Part shown: positions 33,419 through 44,794 of the stretch, in pieces
Layout: each line of letters starts with the position of its first letter
Numbering within the stretch: position 1 is the stretch's first letter
Position numbers and translations under genes: made by a program
Notes under the pieces: generated by a model
The model's database searches: none
What the model was told of the DNA's origin: nothing
The model's input: only the letters and a program-made list of their open reading frames with translations
Origin: Luzula sylvatica
Taxonomy: Eukaryota > Streptophyta > Magnoliopsida > Poales > Juncaceae
NCBI GenBank assembly: GCA_946800325.1
Contig: OX326956.1
Span: 76,085,087-76,149,086, forward strand
Direction of reading: 5' to 3'
Length of the DNA stretch: 64,000 bases

Positions 33419-33800
33419 TTTAAAATTTTGAAAAATATACAATTTAAATCGAAAGAAGAATTTAGAATTGGGAAATTTTACTTTGCCTCACAACTCATGT
33501 TTTCCATCATTGATGCAAATTTCGAGAAAGATTAATGAAGTTTGAATTTAAAATTTTGAAAAATATAGAATTTAAATCGACAGAAGAATTTAGAATTGGG
33601 AAATTTTACTTTGCCTCTCAACTCATGTTTTCCATCCTTGATGCAAATTTCGAGAAAGATTAATGAAGTTTGAATTTAAAATTTTGAAAAATATAGAATT
33701 TAAATCGACAGAAGAATTTAGAATCGGGAAATTTTATTTTGCCTCTCAACTCATGTTTTCCATCCTTGATGTAAATTTCGAAAAAGATTAATGGAGTTAA
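33419..33800. repeat. 128-bp tandem repeat, 3 copies
   Basis: Copies start at 33419, 33547 and 33675 with TTTAAAATTTTGAAAAATAT. The last is slightly more diverged. Each contains AACTCATGTTTTCCATC and ends near GAGAAAGATTAATG. Confidence 0.93.
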
Positions 33801-33961
33801 TTAGTAATCCAGTTAACACCAGATTTATATAAAAAAATAAATTAATGATCAATTAGTACATACTGTTATCAATATGTTGGAATGAATACTTAATTTGTTT
33901 TTTTTTGTTAATTAGGTTGTTAATTATTCCCAATGAAGTTTTTTGAGAATCCGCATCAAGG

Positions 33962-34381
33962 ATGAGAAACATAAGTAGTGGGAACATAGTAAATGTCCTC
34001 TTAAATTTTTTATATCTCGGGTTCATTTTTCTATCGCTTGTTGTTATTGGTATTTATATTTTTCTATGTGATGCTGATTGGACTCAAACACATAATTCCT
34101 CACATATGATTTATTGTGCCAAATATTCGACCAACTATGTTATAAGATCATTGACGATCTCGAATTCACTTAATCTAATAAAAAGATTTTTGATGATTTT
34201 GGATATGATCACATTAAGCAGACATCGTCACCATTATCTATCGATATATACACACGATTATGGAGATCGATTTATACTAATACTCAAATCTTCATCCCTT
34301 AAAAAAACATATGAATACATAATTATATATTTCATCTCAAATCAAATGAGTACTGAAGAATTAAATAACGAGAAACACTAA
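33962..34381 (+). CDS. Hypothetical 139-residue protein, doubtful
   Basis: ATG frame with a strongly hydrophobic segment at about residues 11-35 (LLNFLYLGFIFLSLVVIGIY), which could be a signal anchor. The rest is Ile/Ser/Tyr-rich, as expected from translated AT-rich DNA. No family is recognised. Its 3' end overlaps the duplicated block that also served as the LINE-E target. Probably not a gene. Confidence 0.15.
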   Translation: MRNISSGNIVNVLLNFLYLGFIFLSLVVIGIYIFLCDADWTQTHNSSHMIYCAKYSTNYVIRSLTISNSLNLIKRFLMILDMITLSRHRHHYLSIYTHDYGDRFILILKSSSLKKTYEYIIIYFISNQMSTEELNNEKH

Positions 34382-34389
34382 TGATATAT
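34373..34389. other. Paralogous empty site of LINE-E
   Basis: AAACACTAATGATATAT, identical to the left target duplication of LINE-E (49756-49772). Both flanks also resemble the LINE-E flanks. Confidence 0.8.
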
Positions 34390-35881
34390 ATCATGTATAT
34401 TTTCAAATTGGATCGATCCAATATACGTTCTCTAACATAATATTCATGATCAATCCATTGTACGTATCGCACTAATGTACGGTAAAAAACTATTGAACGT
34501 ATCATGAAACATTTGCGTGAGTAAGAAATGGAAAAAGAACGAGATGTCACTTGTCATTCTTCAAAATGTTCAATTTCACCTCTCATACGTGCACATTTCA
34601 AAACTATATGACTTTCGTATCCAAATTTAGATTATTTTGTTGTGTTTGAATATATTATTCACTCAAATGTGCACATTGAAATAAACAACATGAACACAAA
34701 ATTTGTCATAAAAAATATAGAGATCAGTAACGAGACAAGCGACATCGTCATTAAAAAACAAAAAAAAAAACAAAAAGGAGCAAATAAAACTCAATTGGTA
34801 TAAAGGACGATAACTTTTGCAATTTGGACACGATGCAAATTTCATTTTCTTTGCATATTTTTCGCATTTCTTGAGACTAAGAGTGTGTGCGTGGGTGTGT
34901 GGGTGGGTGGTGGGTGGTGGTGGAGGAGGAAGGTAAATAGTACAATTATTTATTATAACACATTCGAAATGATACATGATATATATTCACGCATTTTGAA
35001 TGATACATATCATACATTTCATGCTCACTCTCGAGCCATATTTAAATAATATATAAATATGAATCAGCAGTAACAACAACAGATCAACTGGATAATTATA
35101 ATTATAATGCAAATAAATCGGAGTAGTAACTTTTTACTAAGATAAAGGAGGAAATTGACATGACGATATTTTGAGTCTTTGACGTCTATTACCAACATAG
35201 TATTTAAAAATTACAATTGTTTTTTTAGTACTCTTTTAATTCTTATACCGTCAAACGAAATTTATTTCTTTTTTATTTTACAGTCACAAGTCCTCATATA
35301 TTTTATATGAAAAGAAGTGTTATAAAATAAACAAAAAGCAAAACTACCATCACAAATAAATTCCAAGAGATTAATTGAGAAGGTATATATTATTTTTCTG
35401 GATTGTGCGAAATCACCAAATGAAAAAATATGATAAATTGCATCGACAAAAAATTACGTTACACGCCATGTTATTTTTTTATGGCGACGTGTTATTTTTC
35501 TCTCTAACCCAATCAAATTATGCCACATGAAGATTATTTTTCGATCAAATTCTCTCTTGGTGGCCACCACGTAACAATTATTTTTTCTAATGTTTTAAAT
35601 ACGTTGTAATGGCGCGTAGCGTTTTGACGTTTAAGTTAGCAGTTAGCAAAAAAGAGTGATATAACGCTGCTTCACCAACGTAGCGAACTTTGATTATTTT
35701 TTTTTTAATACTACAATATACATATAAATATAATTTAACAGCCAAATATAATAAAATAAAAAATATTAAATGTACCATAATGCAATCCTTACGTAATTCA
35801 TTAATGAATTCATATAATAACGAAAAACTCCATCTAGTTGTCCAAACTCAAAATAACATAACTAGTACAAGTCTCAAATAA

Positions 35882-35883
<2 letters not shown>
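34390..35883. other. Intergenic DNA made partly of duplicated blocks
   Basis: 34765-34860 resembles 48505-48600 (uninterrupted version of the LINE-D site). 34950-35215 resembles 48640-48910. 34870-34930 is a GT/GGTGG-rich simple tract. No gene seen. Confidence 0.6.

Positions 35884-35963
<80 letters not shown>
35884..35963. repeat. (ATT)n microsatellite
   Basis: About 26 uninterrupted triplets. An imperfect continuation runs to about 36115. Confidence 0.97.
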
Positions 35964-35964
<1 letters not shown>

Positions 35965-36129
35965 GGTTGTTAATATTACTATTGTTATTATTACTATTAC
36001 AATTGTCAATATTAAATAATTCGTTATTGGGTCCACAATATTACTATTGTTGTTATTATTGTTCTTATTATTATTATTATTATTCTTATTCTTACATTGT
36101 TATTATTATTATTATGTATAAGTAAATAA

Positions 36130-36442
36130 TACACAATATTTTTGTATAAATATATTTAATTAATCATTTTACTTTTATAATCACGCTATAACACTCCTAC
36201 AACCGTTAAATTTGCACGTTTCACGCTATAGCGCTGCGGCGGAACAAACCTTTACGCAGCTAAAATCCGAATCGATGCAACATTTACTTCAAAAAATCCA
36301 TCATAACACGTTATAATGCCGCTAGAGCGCCGTTATTTAAAACACTATTTTTTGATATATAAAACTTGTTCATCGTACATTATTTCTCTCTAATATGTTT
36401 TTAAGTGGAGAAATTTAACACACCTTGTTTGGTGGGGTGTAT
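36130..36442. other. AT-rich intergenic DNA
   Basis: Nothing recognised. It ends at the target duplication of the next MITE. Confidence 0.5.
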
Positions 36443-36451
36443 TAAAATCTA

Positions 36452-36878
36452 GAGAAAAGTCTGATTTTGGTCCCTGAAAAATACCAAAATGTTCAATTTG
36501 CCCCCTGACATTTTTTTTGGGTCATTTTGCCCCCCAATCTTTCAATTTTGTTCATTCTGCCCCCCAAATTTTTTAATTTGGTTCAATATGCCCCTTCCGT
36601 CTAAATTTGCCGTTAAATGGGTGTCAGTTGGGGGGCATATTGAACTAAATTAAAAAATTTGGGGGGCAAAATGAACAAATTTGACACACATTGAACAGTA
36701 AAATAACACCAATTTAACGGCAAAATTAGACGGAAGGGGCATATTGAACCAAATTAAAAAATTTGGGGGGCAGAATGAACAAAATTGAAAGATTGGGGGG
36801 CAAAATGACCCAAAAAAAATGTCAGGAGGCAAATTGAACATTTCGGTATTTTTCAGGGACCAAAATCAGACTTTTCCC
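36452..36878. mobile_element. 427-bp Mutator-type MITE
   Basis: Long inverted ends: AAAAGTCTGATTTTGGTCCC at the left, with its complement at the right, and similarity over about 150 bp per arm with the repeated word TTTGCCCCCC. An exact 9-bp duplication TAAAATCTA lies at 36443-36451 and 36879-36887. No coding capacity. Confidence 0.92.
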
Positions 36879-36887
36879 TAAAATCTA

Positions 36888-38603
36888 CACAAGAAGATGA
36901 AATTTCAGTAGACTAAAGGTCAAGGGGCCGCAATTTATTTATGTTTGGATTGGAATATAAGAAACTGAGACTATTGTAATTGTAAATCCATTGTTTGGAT
37001 GGTTCAAACTGAAACTACCACGATTATAACATTCATATCGGATTAATAAAATTATAAGAATTTTTCTTCAATACATCAAAAAACTGTCAATCGTCCATTT
37101 CCCCAAATCTATGGCTCAGATTAAATAGAGAAACCGGGATAACCTTATTCAGCCGGTTAAAACACGGATACAGCAGGTTATTGACCTGGTAAAAAAGGAT
37201 AAAAAAGATACAAAAGTAAATTATACCTATTCAACATGCGTTCTTTTCTTCTTGCATTGCACGTATCATTTACTTCTCATTTATTTGATGGACCTATTAT
37301 TTTTGTACATATCTAATATATGCTAAGACAATGTGTCCAATCATCATTTTAGATGCCCATTTTATCTTTTTATCTGCCCTCAATGTTCTTTTATGTCCAT
37401 CTACCGATATATCATTTTATATGTTTAGTAAAAAAAAATTAAAATAAATGTTTAAAAGCACTCTGATTTCTTTGGATATTTAAAAAAAAAAAACATCATT
37501 TTTTTGATATTTCATAAAACACCGTTTTACCAAATTTTTATTTTCGAATATCTTCTTATAGAGATTAAATTTAATTTTGGATGATGTTAAATATTTTTTG
37601 CACCAAGCTATCCTTCTATCTTAGTATTTAATAATTAAAAAACATATATATTTCGTTACTTTTCTATTAGTTTTTAAAAAAAAATTAAGCATATAAATTT
37701 CAATAAAATAGTTATTATATGTTATGTTTTTATAATTTTAATAATCATTAATTATTTTTTAGCGAAAAAATAACATCAAATAATAATAATAAAACTGATT
37801 GTTTCAAAGATATTTTTCCACCAAAAACCCAATTTTTTTATCCACTACAACTTGTATATCCTAATCAATACACTTAATTAACAATATAATTAACAAAGAA
37901 CCCAAAATAAATAAATAATTAATATTAATTAGAAATCGCTATTCATTTAAAAAATATCCTATATAATTTAGAAATATCCTAAACTTACCCTAGAAATATC
38001 ATAAAACAAATTTAGAAATATCTTATAAAATTTATTTAAACAAATTATGTGCCAAAATATATAATAGGCCGAAGTACATTAAATGAAGTATAGTAGTCAA
38101 AAAAATAAATATTAAAATATTCAGATACGTCACGGTGGCGTATCCGAGCTGTATCGCACCCGTATGCTCAATATACTTCTGCATTTTTGAAGTATCCGCG
38201 CAATATAGGTTAATTATTAATTACTTGGCGTGTTTGTATATATATGTTGCAAACTAATTATTAGTATTATATACAATTATTATAATTTTTAAATATAATT
38301 ATTATAATTTTTAGAAAATATTATTCATATAATATTTTCAGAAAATATTGTTATTATATTATATTAGTATGTTATTGTTATTATATTATAATGTAATTAT
38401 TATTATTTTCATATTAGTATGTTATTGTTATATTAGTATCTTGTTGTCATTATATTCCGAAAATACTTTTCTGTAAATAATTATTAATTATTAACTATTT
38501 CATTCTTACATTGTAATATCATTTAATTATTATATTTTATAATATTATTTTATAAATATTAAATTTTCAGAAAATTATTATATTATAATTATCATAGTAT
38601 TGT
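36888..38603. other. AT-rich intergenic DNA
   Basis: No gene. 38120-38215 (GATACGTCACGGTGGCGTAT ... CCGCGCAATATAGG) looks like a fragment of the hAT family at 39117-39466. Confidence 0.5.
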
Positions 38604-38604
38604 A

Positions 38605-38690
<86 letters not shown>
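38604..38690. repeat. (ATT)n microsatellite
   Basis: About 28 uninterrupted triplets. Confidence 0.97.
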
Positions 38691-38812
38691 GTTACTAGTG
38701 CTAAAGTTAATGTATCAGTTTTTATTATCAATTTCGTATTGTATATCTTTATATCGCTTTTATTTAAGTATACATTTTTTATGGAAATATGTTGTTTTTC
38801 ATATATATATAT

Positions 38813-38814
<2 letters not shown>

Positions 38815-38876
<62 letters not shown>
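38815..38876. repeat. (GA)n microsatellite
   Basis: About 30 dinucleotides with one interruption, preceded by an (AT)n tract. Confidence 0.97.
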
Positions 38877-38877
<1 letters not shown>

Positions 38878-39116
38878 CTAAAATACTTAATTAAGTACCA
38901 ACATTTTGGTACTTAATGTTTTTTCATATATATATGATTCGGGTATTATACGAAAACGAATACAATTTTAATTAATGAAACATGTCATACATAATTTTAA
39001 TTAACATAGCAATTAACACATGTCATGAAAATAATGAAACATGTCATACATAATTAACATTGTTATTTCAAGTGGATGTTAATTACTTTGTACAAGTAAA
39101 TTAAACATGTGTCACT

Positions 39117-39466
39117 CTATGTTATGCGAAGACTTCAAAAATGTAGAAATAATATTGAGAATACGTATATTCGATACAGATACGAGTGCGATACAGCTCG
39201 AATACGTATCAAATACGCCACGTGACATATACAAATATTTTAATAAAATTTTTTTCTGATACGTATGGGATACGGCAGGATACGGCTGATGATACTTCCA
39301 GTACACGTTGTGATATTCCATTTAGGATATTTCGGCCCATGATATCTTTTGGCCATAATTATATAACCGTATCCGTATCCGTATCCGTATCCGTGATATT
39401 TTAAAAATTGTCGTACCGTCATATCCGTATCGTACCGGATACGATACCCGTATCCGTGCAACATAG
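39117..39466. mobile_element. 350-bp hAT-type non-autonomous element
   Basis: Left end CTATGTTATGCGAAGACTTC; right end GTGCAACATAG is a near complement of the CTATGTTGCAC version seen at 58018. An exact 8-bp duplication GTGTCACT lies at 39109-39116 and 39467-39474. The interior is full of GGATACG/CGTATCC words in both orientations (four tandem copies at 39369-39392), typical of hAT subterminal repeats. No coding capacity. Confidence 0.88.
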
Positions 39467-39474
39467 GTGTCACT

Positions 39475-40514
39475 TGTTCATTATCATGTTGTGTTGACAT
39501 TATTTTTTTTTTTTTTAAGAAATAGAGCGGCTTCAAGGTCCAACTTCCATGTTCTAATTGATAATTAAAAAAATATAATAATTATATGATATATTGTTTT
39601 CATTATAATTGAACAATTTTAATTTTAAAACTACTATTTTTCATTATAATATATTGTTTAAAAATATATTGTTTTCATTTTAAAAATATTATTTCAGTGT
39701 TATTATTTGTTTAGTTTTATATATTCTTTTCAACAATTCATTCACAACGGACAACAACTTAAAAAAAAATATTTAAATATAAATATAAATTGTTGAATTA
39801 ATATTTAAAAGTGAGACCATATATTAATTATCTTGGATTTGCCTCCTCCCAAATTCCAACACAAAACATTAATTTTTTTAGTTTCTCGGTATCTGTTAGC
39901 TATTTTTTTGTTAGAGAATGACATGATTAATGGAGAATAAATGAATTCGGTGGAGAGGAAGAGAGCATTAAAGTAATGTAGGGAAATAAAAAATAACCTG
40001 GTGAAATAACTCTTCCAATAATACCCTTTTGTTAATCAAGGGTTGAGATTAGATCAATTAACAAAAAAAAGAAAATATTTGGTGTATGAAAGAAAAGCTC
40101 AAATTATAATATATAAATAAATATGGATGCATTACCACTCAAAAAACAACAAAATACTAAATAGTACATATGATGAATTGATTATCTTTCGTAAAATTTC
40201 ATAAGAATTCACAAGTCATAATTCATAATCAAACAAAAATCTAACAAATTAAGCGATAAAATACAAGAAGCCAAATTTCCCATTCTAGCAATTAAAATAC
40301 AACAACAAAAACACACCAACTCAAATTTAACAAAGCAAAGCAACTCAAATTTATTATCAAGAACCCTAATAGAATATACATGGTGTTTAAAATATTCACT
40401 GCAATATATACATCTGATAATTCGTTGAAGGGCAATTCTGATAATTGAAATGATTTTAACAACACGAACATATATTATTGTTATGTGCTATTTGTTATAA
40501 AAAAAAGTCGTAAC
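39475..40514. other. AT-rich intergenic DNA
   Basis: No gene seen up to the LINE-D target duplication. Confidence 0.5.
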
Positions 40515-40533
40515 AAAAAAAGGGGCAAATAGA
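40515..40533. repeat. Target-site duplication of LINE-D, left
   Basis: AAAAAAAGGGGCAAATAGA, identical to 48505-48523, where its A run merges with the LINE tail. Confidence 0.85.
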
Positions 40534-40617
40534 GTGACACATGTTTAATTTGGAGGGAATTGATGATTCGGTGCAACAAACTCAATCTTCAAAATTACTG
40601 ACTCTAAACAAACCAAA
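40534..40617. other. Patchwork filler DNA at the left junction of LINE-D
   Basis: 40531-40551 is the exact complement of 39098-39118. The next piece (TGATGATTCGGTGCAACAAA) mixes words found at 43211-43232. AACTCAATCTTCAAAA and ATTACTGACTCTAAA match 40726-40742 and 40703-40717. A 17-bp word ACTCTAAACAAACCAA is then duplicated into the arm. Confidence 0.75.
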
Positions 40618-40972
40618 CTCTAAACAAACCAAACTCTCTGAAAGCATCTTTTAATCTACTTAAACTTGACTCACTAATACTTAGCTTGCTACAAAGACTA
40701 ATATTACTGACTCTAAATTGCATAACTAACTCAATCTTCAAAAGCTCGAACCTTATACTATTGGTCCAGATTGAGCTTCTTTCCAAAACACCAAAATACC
40801 CAAAACATTTTTTAACTCTAGCTAGAATACTTCCTACTACCTCACAACTACCAAACAAAATACTTGCTAACATAAATTTGAACCAACTAATATCACCATA
40901 AATAACTAACTGACAACAACTGGACATTAAAGCTTGTCCAGAAAAGCTTCGAGACTTCATCAACTTAATCAT
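40604..40972 (-). pseudogene. LINE-D inter-ORF frame, inverted partial copy
   Basis: First ~115 codons of the frame described at 44213-44794, starting with the same MIKLMKSRSF. It ends in the filler at the left junction. Confidence 0.6.
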
Positions 40973-41968
40973 TCTTTAACACTTCTGCACCCTCTTGAAG
41001 CTGAGTGAGAAGTTCCTCCGCCACTTCCATTCCTCCAAGCATCAAAATTTCTTGTACTTCTTGATTGCTGAGCTCTTGCACTGATCCTGTGGCCACTGGA
41101 TTTTTGCTCCCAAGCTTGGTCTTGATACTAGTCCTGATTTGCTGCTCCTTGTACTTCAACTTTTGCGCCTTAGCTAAGCTTGATTCATAGTGCCCCTTTT
41201 CTTTGAGCTTGAGCCTCGGACTTCTTCTAACTCTTTCTGTACCATTAGACCTTGTGCTTTCATCAAATTCCAGCATCATTGAGTTGAGAGCATTAAATTC
41301 ATCTTCAAAAGAAGCTTCATTTGTTTTTTCCCTCATTTTCTCACTATCCATGACTTGCTGAGCCACGTGTCCTTCCTCCTTGTCAAACCCATTTGTCCCT
41401 ATCCATGCAACTATTTGCTTCTCCATCTCTTCTGCCTTGTCTCCATGGAATAAATCTGTTCCATTTGTCGCATTCGCATTTCTACCTTGGGGTACTAAAA
41501 TTCCACTTTCATTGGCTTTGACGCCCCCAATCTTGTGATGGTCTTTGTCTAAATTGTCGTGACCCTTTTTACCAGTCAATCTTAAGAGATGAGATAAATA
41601 AAGCTCTGTCAGGAAATGGGGAACTCCCACTGGCTCACTGAATGGGCGCATTATTATTTTAATCGGGCCATACGTAACGGTAACGTTATGGTTTGTCAGG
41701 CTGTACCGAATTGAAGATGGTTTTCGAAATTGCATCGTTAGGAATCCGTTAGGGTTCAACGCAAGCCTTTTCTCATTTTCGTTCTTCCCCTTCTCCGGCT
41801 CTTGTTGAAATGAAATCGGTATCTTCGGCCTCCAGACCTTCTCAGGCTCCTTGTGATGCTTACTCCCTTTCTTAATCCAAATTTTCTTAACCGGTGCTAT
41901 TACTTTCTTGAACAAACCCATGAATCGTCTAGGTCTTTTTGCTGTTATTTCTTGCACCGAATCATCAG
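40618..41968 (-). repeat. Left arm of the LINE-D inverted repeat
   Basis: 1351 bp, reverse-complementary to 43219-44567 with few differences and one 2-base indel. Confidence 0.93.
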
Positions 41969-43130
41969 TGACCGGGACTTGCACATAGTCACCCTCAGGT
42001 GCAAAGTAGGGCCCAATGTTTATCGGTTCCCTTGAGAAGCTCAGTGAGATCGGGGGTATTAATTGCCCACAGGGGTACATTTCGCAATTTGATATCTGCC
42101 TCAAAATAGCACGGTTCATGTGTCATACCGTAACGATGAGTAATTGGCATTGCTGGGAATTGGTAATCTGGCGTCGTATAGTTCCTCCGTCCAACTACTA
42201 CATTTCGCGTTTCAGGTGAGTCACAAATGACGATAAAATCAGCTGGGTGCGTACGATATACTCGGTATTGAACCGCATGACCTCCACACCTTCTTCTCAA
42301 CACATCCGATATGTCCGCTGGGTTAGCTTGGTTGACATTCCCAGTCGTAATGACCAAGTATGCCGACCGGAACATGAAGTCATTCTCGGGTGCAATGACT
42401 CTCCTTTGTGGGAAATAGACAGTTCGCTCGAAAGGCCTCTTGTTCAGGTCATATTCGAAATACGCCATTGGTGTCTTTGAGAGCTTTGGTGTTTGCTTGT
42501 TTTGAGCTTTCTCAGATAAGTAGTTAGTATTGCATTGCTTTGCTTTGTGTCCAAGGGTTCTACATTTATAGCACCTCACCGGGTCTCTGCAGTCTTTCCA
42601 TAAGTGGTCGGTGGCTAAGCATCTGTAGCACTCTTTCTTCTTGGAAACTGTTGGCCTTCTCTACGCACTTGATGATTTTATGCTTTTAATGGAATTATTT
42701 TGCCAGATCCTATCTGTCTCTTTCTCTGATTTGTTCTCGTTTGTGGCTACGATAGGGCTTTTGAGTACCTGCAGATAGGTTTTTTCACGCGCATTGGCAA
42801 CATTCTCTTTGCTAGCTCCGATTTGTGTGTTTAGATTGCTTTGATTGGGTTGGTGAGTTGGTCGAGCATTAATGGCCATATTCTCTTCCATAATCTTCTT
42901 TTCCCACAATCTTACCTTTTCAAGATCGCCTTGTTCCATGCATGCATCGTTACTACCATTTGTCTTATTATTAATGGCAGGGTTTTGTTCCATAATCTCC
43001 TTTCCATGAACGCTCTTAATGGCTTGCCGTTTATTTTCTTCATCATTAGTGAGCTCTTGAGAAGTCCCCTCCAAAATCGCTTCAGGATCGCCTTCAAAAT
43101 CGCCTTTAGGGCGTCTCCAAAAGGGCTCCA
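40965..43130 (-). pseudogene. LINE-D ORF1, complete but mutated, inverted copy
   Basis: Starts at ATG 43130 (MEPFWRRPKGDF). It has a Glu/Asn/Lys-rich N-terminal region, a TAG at 42661-42663, then two zinc knuckles CYRCLATDHLWKDC and CYKCRTLGHKAKQC (about 42560-42630). A conserved middle region (FERTVYFPQRRVIAPENDFM) follows. A frameshift lies near 42000, followed by a Lys-rich stretch (KKVIAPVKKIWIKKGSKHHK) and an acidic C-terminal tail with RRSPRLKLKEK, stopping at 40965-40967. The two knuckles plus basic linker are typical of plant L1 ORF1 RNA-binding proteins. This is the only complete version, because the sense copy begins inside the gene. Confidence 0.85.
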
Positions 43131-43163
43131 TTTTATATAAAATCATATTCGGAATCATTAGTT

Positions 43164-43183
43164 GCAAATAGAGTGACACATGT
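43164..43183. repeat. Copy of the LINE-D target/filler sequence at the inversion junction
   Basis: GCAAATAGAGTGACACATGT, identical to 40525-40544. It lies between the 5' end of the inverted part and the start of the sense part. Confidence 0.85.
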
Positions 43184-43218
43184 CCAGCAAGGAAACACGA
43201 GTGCAACGACGCAACAAA

Positions 43219-44567
43219 CTGATGATTCGGTGCAAGAAATAATAGCAAAAAGACCTAAACGATTCATGGATTTGTTCAAGAAAGTAATAGCACCGGTTAA
43301 GAAAATTTGGATTAAGAAAGGGAGTAAGCATCACAAGGAGCCTGAGAAGGTCTGGAGGCCGAAGATACCGATTTCATTTCAACAAGAGCCGGAGAAGGGG
43401 AAGAACGAAAATGAGAAAAGGCTTGCGTTGAACCCTAACGGATTCCTAACGGTGCAATTTCGAAAACCATCTTCAATTCGGTACAGCCTGACAAACCATA
43501 ACGTTACCGTTGTATGGCCCGATTAAAATAATAATGCGCCCATTCAGTGAGCCAGTCGGAGTTCCCCATTTCCTGACAGAGCTTTATTTATCTCATCTCT
43601 TAAGATTGGCTGGTAAAAAGGGTCACGACAATTTAGACAAAGACCATCACAAGATTGGGGGCGTCAAAGCCAATGAAAGTGGAATTTTAGTACCCCAAGG
43701 TAGAAATGCGAATGCGACAAATGGAACAGATTTATTCCATGGAGACAAGGCAGAAGAGATGGAGAAGCAAATAGTTGCATGGATAGGGACAAATGGGTTT
43801 GACAAGGAGGAAGGACACGTGGCTCAGCAAGTCATGGATAGTGAGAAAATGAGGGAAAAAACAAATGAAGCTTCTTTTGAAGATGAATTTAATGCTCTCA
43901 ACTCAATGATGCTGGAATTTGATGAAAGCACAAGGTCTAATGGTACAGAAAGAGTTAGAAGAAGTCCGAGGCTCAAGCTCAAAGAAAAGGGGCACTATGA
44001 ATCAAGCTTAGCTAAGGCGCAGAAGTTGAAGTACAAGGAGCAGCAAATCAGGACTAGTATCAAGACCAAGTTTGGGAGCAAAAATCCAGTGGCCACAGGA
44101 TCAGTGCAAGAGCTCAGCAATCAAGAAGTACAAGAAATTTTGATGCTTGGAGGAATGGAAGTGGCGGAGGAACTTCTCACTCAGCTTCAAGAGGGTGCAG
44201 AAGTGTTAAAGAATGATTAAGTTGATGAAGTCTCGAAGCTTTTCTGGACAAGCTTTAATGTCCAGTTGTTGTCAGTTAGTTATTTATGGTGATATTAGTT
44301 GGTTCAAATTTATGTTAGCAAGTATTTTGTTTGGTAGTTGTGAGGTAGTAGGAAGTATTCTAGCTAGAGTTAAAAAATGTTTTGGGTATTTTGGTGTTTT
44401 GGAAAGAAGCTCAATCTGGACCAACAGTATAAGGTTCGAGCTTTTGAAGATTGAGTTAGTTATGGAATTTAGAGTCAGTAATATTAGTCTTTGTAGCAAG
44501 CTAAGTATTAGTGAGTCAAGTTTAAGTAGATTAAAAGATGCTTTCAGAGAGTTTGGTTTGTTTAGAG
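43219..44567 (+). repeat. Right arm of the LINE-D inverted repeat
   Basis: 1349 bp, reverse-complementary to 40618-41968. Confidence 0.93.
43222..44220 (+). pseudogene. LINE-D ORF1, 3' half, sense copy
   Basis: Encodes the C-terminal half of ORF1 (DDSVQEI, KKGSKHHKEPEKV, FDKEEGHVAQQV, RRSPRLKLKEK), ending at TAA 44218-44220. Compared with the inverted copy, two bases (AC) are missing near 43513, which breaks the frame. The stop codon overlaps the ATG of the following frame at 44213. Confidence 0.87.
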
Positions 44568-44794
44568 CGAGTGTTAATTTTGAACATATCGATATTCAAA
44601 AAGTAGATTGGCTGTGGACTGAGATCGCGTATGAAACGAAAGAATATGCAAGGCTACAATGGAAGATAAGAAGAAGTGCATTATTCAGGAAGCAATGGAG
44701 AAAGATCAAACAAGAGGTAACAAAATCAAAGAATGAATATAACATAACCAACATACAACAGAGAAGTATAGAAGACATAAGGATAATCAAATGA
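44213..44794 (+). CDS. LINE-D inter-ORF reading frame of 193 codons, function unknown
   Basis: ATG at 44213 lies inside the last codons of ORF1 (AATGATTAA), and the frame ends in TGA at 44792-44794, overlapping the ORF2 start ATG at 44791 (ATGA). It is open along its whole length, and the inverted copy is open as far as it goes. The first ~120 residues are hydrophobic and Cys/Phe-rich; the rest is basic and Lys/Arg-rich. No domain is recognised. It could be a spacer that happens to be open, or a real third product translated by termination-reinitiation. The second part (WLWTEIAYETKEYARLQWKI) has more protein-like composition. Confidence 0.4.
   Translation: MIKLMKSRSFSGQALMSSCCQLVIYGDISWFKFMLASILFGSCEVVGSILARVKKCFGYFGVLERSSIWTNSIRFELLKIELVMEFRVSNISLCSKLSISESSLSRLKDAFREFGLFRASVNFEHIDIQKVDWLWTEIAYETKEYARLQWKIRRSALFRKQWRKIKQEVTKSKNEYNITNIQQRSIEDIRIIK

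Noticed and set aside
33419..33800. CRISPR-like array (also 29770-29897)
   Set aside because: Contiguous tandem repeats without unique spacers, in plant DNA.
33962..34381. Tetraspanin-like membrane protein
   Set aside because: Only one hydrophobic segment and none of the Cys motifs; kept as a doubtful hypothetical frame.
40534..43218. Separate, independent LINE inserted on the minus strand
   Set aside because: It lacks the element's 3' half and poly(A) and has no target duplication of its own, whereas one duplication encloses it together with the sense copy. Kept only as an alternative.
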